Below, piece by piece: positions 55,001 through 64,000 of a stretch of DNA of 64,000 bases. Origin of the DNA: Anoplopoma fimbria (lineage: Eukaryota > Chordata > Actinopteri > Perciformes > Anoplopomatidae). The stretch spans positions 7,629,539 to 7,693,538 of the forward strand of contig NC_072471.1 of the NCBI RefSeq assembly GCF_027596085.1, in the 5' to 3' direction. How positions within the stretch are numbered: the first letter of the stretch is position 1; each line of letters opens with the position of its first letter. The notes beneath the pieces were generated by a model. It saw nothing but the letters and a program-made list of their open reading frames with translations, did not search any database and was not told where the DNA came from. The translations under genes were made by a program, and so were the position numbers.

Positions 55001-56933
55001 AGGTCGCCTCTATAGAGCCGCTCAATGCTTGCAGGATACACGGACACGTCTACGTCAACAAGGTGGCAGGAAACCTACACATCACTGTGGGAAAGTAAGA
55101 AAATAGAGGAATAGTCAAAAAGGTGCCTGCATATAACTAGAGGTCATTCAGGAATCCTTTACTACGGCCCAGCTGTAGAATTTGTGTAAATATGTAATAT
55201 GTATAACGATATGTAAATATGTAAAAACTGTCATAAATATATAGAGCTTTTGTTGACTCCAGTCTTCTAATACCTATTTTGTCTTCTTTCCAGACCCATT
55301 CACCATCCTCAGGGTCATGCCCACATTGCAGCTTTTGTGAGCCACGAGAGTATGTAACTGTTTTTGTAATTATACTTGCATATGCTTTATTTGGCTTTTT
55401 CCTTATTTGCTCATGCTGCAAAAAACCTATGACTGCTGAATACAAAAAAATATACATCTTCCTCAGGGCATTTACTGAATATGAAAGCCTATTATTCACA
55501 TCAATGATACTGTTTAATGTAACATTTTTAGATATGTTATTAGTAATCACACTCACACTGTTAATTGTTTCTTAATGACTGATCTGTAGACAAACTTGAA
55601 ACAGAAACTGTATGCAGGTTCCCTCAGAGCTTGTTCAGTGATTCTCCACAGCCTTCATTGAACCTGAGCTACCTTTTATCTTTGCATCACAGCGTACAAC
55701 TTCTCCCATCGAATAGACCATTTATCTTTTGGGGAGGAGGTGCTGGGCATCATCAATCCTCTGGACGGCACAGAGAAAATCACCTTTAACAGTAAGTTAC
55801 TGCTATGTTTCAAGAGACAGGAGAGGATAAAACATATGATTGCAGAATTAATGATACAGTGAGAGATTAACTGTCCTTAGCTCACCTCGGATGATCACTG
55901 CTAACTAGGTATAACTGGAAAGAGGTCCACTATGGGTTGGTTAGTTTCATTGAGTTTCTTCAGTATAATTTTTCTTCTTGAAATTGTTGTTAAATTTTTA
56001 TGATTTTGCACTCATTATTCTGTTTTATTACAGATAACCAGATGTTCCAGTACTTCATCACAGTGGTTCCAACCAGACTGAACACATACAAAATATCTGC
56101 AGACACACACCAGTTTTCTGTGACTGAGCGGGTGAGTTCAAAGCAAATAGCGCCCAAAAGGGAGGGAAGGACAGAGGATGAAGCGCTTCAGAAAAACCTG
56201 AGATAACACTAACCACCATGCTGTCTTTTCCCAAGGAGCGGACGATAAACCATGCAGCCGGCAGTCACGGCGTTTCAGGCATCTTTGTCAAGTACGACAC
56301 CAGCTCTCTGATGGTGACGGTCAGCGAGCAGCATATGCCGCTGTGGCAGTTCCTGGTGCGTCTGTGCGGCATTATCGGCGGTATATTCTCCACGACAGGC
56401 AAGTCTGGTCTCACCTGCAATCAGTTATATATTTCTTATTTTGACAGGGACAGTGCAGATTGACACCAAAACATAAGTAATGTATATGGGGCTAGTGGAC
56501 TTTTAAATTCAACAACTAAATTTGCTGCAGAGTGTCTAATGTCAATCTAGTGTTGACTTAAAATGTGGTATTTTTTTAATTTGTGTGAATTCATCAATTT
56601 ATTTTTCTGTGTGTTCCTCTCTTAAAGGCATGCTCCATGGGCTTGTTGGCTTCTGTTTTGATGTTATCTGCTGTCGCCTGAAACTTGGAGTCTACAGGCC
56701 CAGAGAAGTGAGAATTTACCACATCAAAAATACAGGTTTCCTCGTGCTCCATTTCTGTAGCATAAGAAGGAATTATTTCTCTGTCTGTATTAAAGCAGTT
56801 AACTTCCCCATTAAGCAGCTCTAATAGACTCGCTGTACTGGATCTATTCTAGGATGTGCAGCTACACAACCAGATGAACAATCTGAACAATCACCAGACT
56901 CCTTTGTTGGCTGACGACGTCCCTCAGGAGTAG
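53115..56933 (+). CDS. ergic2: ERGIC2, ER-Golgi intermediate compartment protein 2
   Basis: Membrane protein of the Erv41/ERGIC2 family that cycles between ER and Golgi as part of a cargo receptor. Coding exons: 53115-53220, 53303-53411, 53524-53570, 53665-53732, 53863-53903, 54708-54809, 54999(?)-55094, 55294-55349, 55693-55791, 56034-56131, 56236-56398, 56628-56707, 56853-56933. This gives 381 codons plus stop; human has 377. N terminus MRRLSRRKALSLVRELDAFP; first membrane segment VSLIAFGAMALLAILEFFVY; luminal domain with LRINIDITVAMKC, YNFSHRIDHLSFGEEV and NQMFQYFITVVPT; second membrane segment LWQFLVRLCGIIGGIFSTTG. The acceptor of the seventh coding exon lacks AG (see findings). The intron after 56398 starts with GC. 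Tail to tail with the FAR gene. Confidence 0.95.
54913..54998. repeat. (GT)43 microsatellite abutting an ergic2 exon
   Basis: Pure GT repeat whose last base is immediately followed by the reading frame EVASIEPLNACRIHG of ergic2. There is no AG between the repeat and that frame where phase would allow it. Confidence 0.95.
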
Positions 56934-57285
56934 CTGTTTTTCGGTGACCAGGCTTTTGGCCATCGTCAAACGTCGTCAGTGTGTCATGAAAATGTGTTTT
57001 TCTACTGAAAAAAGGTAAAGCTGCCTGTTAAACACTGTGGTGTCTACTTGAAAAATAGTAAAGTTCACATCAGTTAGATGTGCTTATACTACATTGTACT
57101 ACTACAAAAGCAGCATACTTGTGTTTTTAAACATTATTTCCTTTCTGTGATGGGGTTTGTTTCTTTAGAAATGTTGTGGGCTTTATGTTACATTTGCCGT
57201 AATAGCACATTATACGGATTTGTTGTCATTTCGACTGCAATAAAATGTAAGGATCTACAAATAAAATTAAAAAAAAACATCAACC
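56934..57285 (+). other. ergic2: ergic2 3'UTR
   Basis: Sequence after the TAG stop runs to two AATAAA signals at 57,239-57,244 and 57,260-57,265. The transcript probably ends at about 57,260-57,285. Confidence 0.65.
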
Positions 57286-57289
57286 AAAA

Positions 57290-58690
57290 GATGAATGTAT
57301 GAAAAACATTTAAACCTTCTTTGAAGTCACAAAAAGATGGGGATGGTCTTAAACAGTAAATTAAGCTAGTCACGTATAAAAGGGATGACAGCATTAATTT
57401 AGTAATGGTCACTTGCTTTGATTTATCCACATCGACTTTGGGTTCACACATTTTGTGCGTCACAGATCAAGGTTCAGTCATTTCAAAGGAAGACACTACC
57501 ACAGTTGAAGAGTACCATAAAACTCCAGCACTGCATTACGTTTTAAAGGGTAATCTAATGATCTAGTATTGTACTAGCATTTGGGGACTTTCGAAAGAGA
57601 AATGTGTTTATAAGTAAAAGCAGCAGAGACAAATACATCATAACTTTTAGGCCCGGGTATAATTAAGTTCCAAAAACCCTGGATCCTACATCTCCCACAA
57701 TTCAACTAGACAGCATCTTTTGTTAGAGCCTGTCTGCATGGTTAATGCCCATGCTTTACAAACTCCATGAGTTCAAGAAATATGCTCTTTCTTTTCATTT
57801 TTCTCCCCTTGGCTGCTTTATACCAGCAATTTAAAATAAAACTTGATTTGTGAAGAAACTACATGCAGAAGTATAAGTACATTTTCATAGACTGCAGCAA
57901 ACTTTCGCTTTGCGCCTCTAGTTTATTTCAGTTTTGTCAAGCAGACATTGAATGAAGTGTTGTCAGAACAGGGCATAAAGTTGTTGAAACATTTTGTAAA
58001 TGACACCAGAAAGATAAAGTCATTGGTTACGTGCTGCTGTTGTTTGTCAGGTACAGTAACAGTAGCTCCAGCCCGGGGTTTCCTGTTCCAACAGAGCTCT
58101 GCAGCAAAGACAGCACTTTGTTGTAAAACCCATATACGGAAGAACAAAACCGTTTAACAACACCATAACAATTACTGACAAAACAACTTCATCATACAGG
58201 CCTCGTACAACTGCACACATTTTGGTTCATTATCCCCCTCTGCAATTAGGAGGACATTTACCACGAGAACACCACAAATATGGGCTTTGCATAAACATTT
58301 ATTTAGTTCTGTCCCTTTTTCTCCCATATAGGCTCATAACTGTTATGTATTTGTATTCTGTCAAGGGTCAAGCCACATACAATACTGTACACAGTTTTCT
58401 CATTTGTTTAGTAAAAATCAGACTTGCCTGTCACACTTAACACTTTTGGTAAACTCTGCGGGAAGCTCTGTGGTGGAATCCTGTGAAGAAACTCACCAAG
58501 CAAAGATCAACAGTCAAATACAATTTTTGGTAGTCTATAAGAATAATATGTAGTTCAACTATTTACAGATCTTTCAAACTGGGGTAAATTACGTCATACC
58601 AGGAGGGCTTTAAATCCCTCTTTTATAACCTAGCACTTTTGTGATTTAGGTCCAGACTAACATATAGGTCACAGTGTGTCTTGCTTAGAA
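57290..58690. other. Intergenic or FAR 3'UTR, nothing recognised
   Basis: No exon or known repeat is seen. Minus-strand AATAAA candidates (for example near 58,304) exist, so part could be a long 3'UTR of the FAR gene. Confidence 0.4.
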
Positions 58691-58694
58691 ATAG

Positions 58695-58870
58695 AAGTCC
58701 ATCTCCCCATCAGGTAAGGTTTGGCGAACCTCAAGGCTCCGTACTTGGTCCACTACTTTTCATAATAGTATTCTGTTTCAGCAGAATTAGCTGCAGTATG
58801 AATTTATTCGCTCTTATGCAAATGACACTCCAATTAACATTTTAATAAATTGTAATGATTGCTCTATGCG
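58695..58870 (+). mobile_element. Degenerate LINE reverse transcriptase fragment
   Basis: Reads FGEPQGSVLGPLLFIIV and, after a gap, SYANDTPIN. These correspond to the PQGSVLGPLLF and YADDT motifs of L2/CR1-type reverse transcriptases, with the catalytic YADD changed to YAND. About 1 kb downstream, CTATACAAATAAACATAAC (59,855-59,875) resembles an L2 3' end, so the decayed element may span that far. Confidence 0.6.
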
Positions 58871-60832
58871 CTGTCCTGTTTACTAGCTGTAAAAGCAGTT
58901 TTAAAAATCTTACATTTAAATGAGGCTTAAATGCTCTTTTCTCAGTTTAATAAAAAAAGAAAAAATCTTCTTACTCACACTAGGGGTGATTTTCTTTCTT
59001 TCTCAGCCATATTTAAAAAACCTAATGACCACTTCTGTTCCAGAGGCCTGCCTCAAGAACGAAGACAAATCTTAAGTCGATAGTGCCATCTTCACATTTC
59101 TTTACGAACAGACGGCTGCTATCTGCTGGGTGCCCTGATGGCTCCTTCCCTGCTGCTGCCATTTTTCAGAAGAGCTGGTTCTCCCCCTGCTCCAAGTTTG
59201 TGCCTCATGTATTAGCATTACATTTGAGTCACAGCCGTACCCATCTATTTCTTAGATAAAAATGACTAAAAGATGTTTGAAAAACCCAGACTAATGTTCA
59301 ACAACATTTAATGCCCTCGGTATTTCTGCAACTCTGTTTCCTAGACCCTTTTTATGCCTTCTTATCCAGATGACAAAGGAAACAGAGTTACAACATGGGT
59401 TTAAAATGTTTTTCATACAGTGGATGCAATATTTTTTTATGGAGAAACTGTTGGTTACCACTGGGACTCAAGCTCTAATACATGAGAGGCACACACTGGG
59501 GCTGGGTCTTCTCCATCGTTCAAGTGACCCAAATCACTAATCCACTAAATTGCATGCTTCAAGCTTGGTCCCCCAACCTCATGGACCTACAATCTTGGCT
59601 ATTTGACATCACTAATATAGAACAGGACTTCTTTATTTTGGATTTTACAACATTAGCATTGGACCTTTTAGATCCCATTGTTGTATTTGGCATGTCCAAC
59701 TGCTACAAGTTATTTTAATTTGTAATTTTTTTGCAACCTATGGCTCCTATTTCTCCCCCAGGTGAATGCCTTTTGAGGTTCTGGGGGAGTTTGTCTTCTT
59801 AGAAAACTGGGGCTTGGTTGGGAACTTTTGCGAGACATTGTACAGTATGTGAAACTGGGGCTATACAAATAAACATAACTCTGATGTACCCTTATTTATA
59901 TATAATACACAGCCAAGGTCTACCACATGTATCAGACTAGCCTTTGACGCAAGTATAAAGATGTAAAAGTAGTAAACTTAGTTCCAGTACAAACTGCTGT
60001 ACAAACAGGCAAAAAGTGGATGAGCATTCAAACAAACAAGGTTTATGTTCAAAGACATACCGACATTATTGTTTGTGATATTAATTAGGTGACAACCTCT
60101 TCAGCAGGAGAGATGGCAGATCTGTATGTTTCCGTATAAGTAGTGATACTGTTGTCTTGTGTGGTCAGAATTTAGCTTTAATACTAATCTCAATCTGTGG
60201 AATGGCCTTGAGACAGATAACCAGTTATTTTTTGGGTGTAATCTTAAAAAGGCAGTAGATACACGTAATGCAAGACAAACAGACAGCCAAATCATCTGCG
60301 TATTAAAGAGAGGAGTTGGATATCCCCACAGTAGAAAACAGAGAAACAAAATAATCTTATAGAAATCGTCCTCTAGTGAAGCACTGCCGTATTTCAAGTA
60401 TGAAAAAAAATAATCACAAGGCAAGGCAATGTACCGAGATTCAAAAGGATGGAAACGATGATGTGGAAAAGAAAATGGAAGTCACACAAAAGGCTTTTTG
60501 TTGCATATATAATTGGCCACGTTGAGAAGAAAAACGTAGGTAGAAAAATGAATGACGACGTGTGTTTTGGACGGGGTCTGTTGACTGAACAGTGCAGGTA
60601 ATGATGAGAGATTTCAAAACTAAACAAATGATTCATGGCTAGAAGACCTCTTTTCTTTCCTCTGAGTGCTTCACACAACTGCAGCCTCCCACCTGTGGAG
60701 AGCCCCCAGCTAATCCGCACATAAAGGAGGATTTAGAGTGTCCTTTGTGGACAGTCAGAGTCTCAGATGTTTCATCCTGCTGACAGCTCACGGTGACAGC
60801 TGCTGTCTCTGGTTTGATGCCTGGAGGAAGAC

Positions 60833-62359
60833 TCAGTTGGTTATGGTGCTGGATGCACGGAAGTAAGAGAGGAACTTGAAACAGAGGCTGACCACAAAAT
60901 ACCAGATGTTTCTGGCCATCTGGGAGCGAGCGATAAACACCCTCCAGATGAAGACGACCAACAGGGTGTTGAAGGTGTAGCGGATGTTCCTCAGTCTGGG
61001 AAAGTGAGAGGAGGAATGAGAGGGGATATAACATAAGGCCTTTTTTAGAAACACAGAGATGATTATAAAGCATTAAACATAGCATGAAGATGTACATGCA
61101 ATCACGCAGTTTATGAATACAATGATTTTGCTCTTACTGTGAATTTGCATTTTCTCCAGACAATTTAGCCATCATATATATTTTTAAAACTTTCTGTTAT
61201 TGTTTGGGAACGTTTAATAATCATTTTGAGTGACTGTTTCTTATATTCATTAACACCACCATCAGGGACTTCAGAAGTAAGTTTTTATATTGAGAAAAAA
61301 AACCTTGCCGGTGTTTTCTGGTCTTAAAATTCAATTTTTTATGTTTTAGTTGACTTCTTTTTGCAAACTAGTATCTGGCTTGCCTCTTAAAAGAGTAAAC
61401 AGAAAGGAGGATTATTCAAACCCTAAAAGGACAACATTAAATGTCGCGTGAAAATGAAAAGAAAGCAAATGTTATTCATTCCAAGACGGATTTATGGGTA
61501 ATTTAGAGATATTGCTGATGGTTAAAGGGAATCTCTGCTGAAGTCAACATTTTATTAACAAAACACTTGTCACGGAGCTAAAATTCCTGTTATTAACTAA
61601 GCAAACAGAGATGTCGTATTGAACACCTTCTAGTCCTGTTGTATTTATAGCTGCATTCTCTTGTTGACTTACTTCCTCAGATGCTGCCTGGCAGCAGGAA
61701 TGTCAGACATGTCTTCATTCAGGACGTACTTCTTGGTGCCGATGCAGTAATTCTCGATGTACTCGGGCCAGTTCAGCTGGCGCACATCAAAGTTAAATGT
61801 CTGCGAGATGGAAAAGATGGTTGGGAGGGCGTTGAGACAAAGACAAAATCAAAGCAACTGTTTTATATGTAATTGAAAAGAAATGTGAAACTCCACTCTC
61901 CCTCACTAGGTGGAGCAATAGACTCCCTAATAATATTAAAATGTAGATAGCGTGTATGAGAGTATAAATACCTTCCTGTCTTCCGGGGTAAGCTGGCTCA
62001 TCAGCATGCTCATGTTCTCAGAGTTCCACTCCCAGTCCTGACTGCTGAAATACTCCAGCAGGCCGATGGCCTTGTGCAGACGATTGAAGATGCGCATCAT
62101 CCTAGAACGAGAGTGGGGTCAAAGGTTACAACACACACTTGAACTTATCTGTAGACTTCAAGTACGACAGATAGCTCTGAGTCTTACTGCGGCTTTTGTC
62201 CGGAGAGACGCAGGACGAGGTCGTAGATGAGGGCAGGGAACTTGTGGCTGACCAGGATCCAGTACTGGTTGATCAGGTAGTTGGATGTGATGTTGGCGTT
62301 GGGCCTGCGGAAGGCTTGATCCAGCGGGTTCCTCTTGAAGGATGACATGACATGGTGCT
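60833..62359 (-). CDS. far1/far2: Fatty acyl-CoA reductase (FAR1/FAR2 family), C-terminal part, partial
   Basis: Peroxisomal tail-anchored enzyme that reduces fatty acyl-CoA to fatty alcohol for ether lipids and waxes. Four terminal exons in gene order: 62188-62359, 61972-62101, 61673-61800, 60833-60995, about 197 codons of roughly 515 in the family. They encode the end of the reductase body and the sterile (FAR_C) domain: [55 protein letters not shown]. The C terminus is hydrophobic ([19 protein letters not shown] ... [18 protein letters not shown]) and ends ITN. The NAD(P)-binding N-terminal exons lie beyond 64,000. Residues such as [15 protein letters not shown] resemble FAR1, but the ergic2 neighbourhood matches FAR2, so the paralogue is unsettled. 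Confidence 0.92.
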
Positions 62360-64000
62360 CTGCAAAATGGGCATGGTTTAAGGGATTAATTAGACCAGAA
62401 ATGACATGCCTTCAACGAGCTTGTACGAATATATATATATTTTTAAATAATAATAACCAATGATTAAATTATGATTTTAAAATGTTGGTCCAAGTAATAG
62501 AAATTGTACGAGGACATATGTTTTTCCTGTCTACCATCTTTGTTTCTTTTTTTCAGATAAGAATTTTTTTTTTTTAATTTGTTAAAACGAGTTTAAAATA
62601 TATGTTTTCATCCAGATTGTTACAAAAACATTTAAGAACGTTGTCAGAACAGCGGTAAGAGTTCAAGATCACCAGGGATTTTTTTGGGGGGGAAAAATCA
62701 AAAGCTGAGCTCTGAGCTCAAACTAGGGCAAGACTTTCTTTAAAAGTAATTGGGATGTGGGGAACCCATGATGTAATGAAGAATAAAAAACATCCTCTTA
62801 ACTACTAGTCTGAATTATCAACATCCACTGACCAGGAACAGTGAAATGGGTCAACACGAAAATTGCAATTTCTATACAAGGATCTTGACTTCCAGGAACC
62901 ATGGCTGGCCTTAATCATAACATGATTTACGGCTCTGGTTCTCGAGGGGAATACGAGGCAGAAAGCAGCCACACAACGACTTCTCCCCACCAGGCAGCTC
63001 AGCCGGTTCCTCCTCCTCCTCCTCCTCCTCCTCCCAGAATCCCACCGCAGCCATCCACAGACACAGAGAGCAGCCATGTGACTTCAAACATTACATCACA
63101 CACGGCACACGAAACTAGGCCTGGCACCGCTTGTTTCCATGGAAACAGATATGCAAGGGGTTGCAGGGGCCGAAAAGATGACCAGATCGGAGCTGACAGC
63201 CAGCTGTGTCCCGGCACCGTGCAGCCCGGAGTATCGCGCTAACCTTGAGATGACCTCCGAGGGCTGGGAGAGTAACCACGACAACAACAAAAAAGTACCC
63301 ACAATTCTTTGCTAGCAACAAGGATCTCAATTCTCCTCCTTTACTTGTTTTTTTAAATTTCATGAATAGAAAAAACTTCTGTCCAGAGGGCATTTATATT
63401 TTTTAGGTTTCTTCTGATCATTGTGTATTATATTGGCTTCATTGCTACTTTTAATTTGGGCCAGTGAGATAAGAGTACAGGGTTCCCTTTTCATAACTGA
63501 GTCGCAGTGATGAGACCTAATCCTGCTTCGAGCCATCTGGTAGCAATTTTCCTCGGTGAAGGGAGCATGTTTGCTAATCTGAGAGGAAATGGGAAAGAGA
63601 GAGGCCCTTGTCATCCTGCCAGCCGGACATCCACAGCTCTCTAATCCCGCTGTATCTGATGACCGCTGGGATGGAAACGACTTTTCACTCTTCATGTGGA
63701 ATTTCCACGCTGCTATTGTGACCTCGGTTATCACAAACCATAAAAGCTCTGAGCACTAGATACAACCAATATCAACTGATAATACAGTTGAATGCTAGAC
63801 TTTGAAAACATGTTCGCCTTTGTATTTTCTATGAATCTGGGAGTATTTTTATATTAATTTTGAGTGATTACAATTGCTATTGTTCTTGTTTCTTTTATGC
63901 ACTGTGGTGCTTTGAGCTAAGGGCTAACGTCAGCACCCTAACATGCTGATGTTTAGCAAGCAGAACGTTTATTAAGAGTATAGAATTGGCTAAGTAGCAC
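62360..64000 (-). other. FAR intron or upstream part, no exon seen
   Basis: The exon at 62188-62359 begins after a normal acceptor, so the gene continues rightward. No FAR exon is visible here. A GC-richer block at 62,890-63,245 includes a proline-codon (CTC)n run and a 14-bp palindrome GTTTCCATGGAAAC (63,133-63,146). Confidence 0.55.

Noticed and set aside
62901..63242. 113-codon plus ORF with a proline run
   Set aside because: The proline run comes from a CTC/CCT repeat; no family is recognised and it is antisense within the FAR gene.

Overview
This window is nuclear DNA from a teleost fish, most likely a percomorph-type genome. The evidence is compact intron-rich vertebrate genes, Tc1-like transposons of the kind common in fishes, long (CA)n/(GT)n microsatellites, and short interspersed repeats typical of fish. 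I see no prokaryotic operon, CRISPR array, phage, toxin or virus. I also see no unknown multi-gene system. The real signal is five conserved protein-coding genes plus repeats and some unusual splice and sequence details.

Layout. (1) 140-16,700, minus strand: 5' half of kmt2e (MLL5). Ten coding exons run from the start codon at 7,725 through the PHD finger into the SET domain, with noncoding exons and a CpG-rich promoter near 16.5-16.9 kb. (2) 17.0-21.1 kb: intergenic, packed with repeats, plus one orphan promoter-like block at 19.1-19.7 kb. (3) 21.2-23.9 kb, plus strand: complete ndufb2 (mitochondrial complex I subunit). (4) 24.0-47.3 kb, minus strand: complete kdm7a (PHD + JmjC histone demethylase). 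Its 18 coding exons total 2,631 nt (876 codons plus stop), and it has a long 3'UTR that meets ndufb2 tail to tail. (5) 47.4-53 kb: intergenic DNA and probable ergic2 5' region with a 1.6-kb Tc1-like transposon. (6) 53.1-57.3 kb, plus strand: ergic2 (ER-Golgi cargo receptor). (7) 60.8-62.4 kb, minus strand: last four exons of a fatty acyl-CoA reductase gene that continues beyond the window.

The genes do not form a pathway. kmt2e and kdm7a are both chromatin proteins whose PHD fingers belong to H3K4me3-reading families. ndufb2 is mitochondrial, ergic2 is in the early secretory pathway, and FAR is a peroxisomal ether-lipid/wax enzyme. ergic2 and FAR2 are neighbours in human (12p11), and NDUFB2 and KDM7A lie in the same human region (7q34).

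Most notable details: an apparent +1 frameshift inside the kmt2e exon before the PHD finger; an ergic2 exon whose canonical AG acceptor has been replaced by the end of a (GT)n tract; a GC-AG intron in ergic2; a 24-serine run in kdm7a; two perfect foldback hairpins (56-bp and 26-bp arms); a cluster of RFX X-box-like motifs in a kmt2e intron; and a Tc1 transposase with a single nonsense codon. Exon borders were read by eye from splice signals and from remembered family sequences; no alignment was run.
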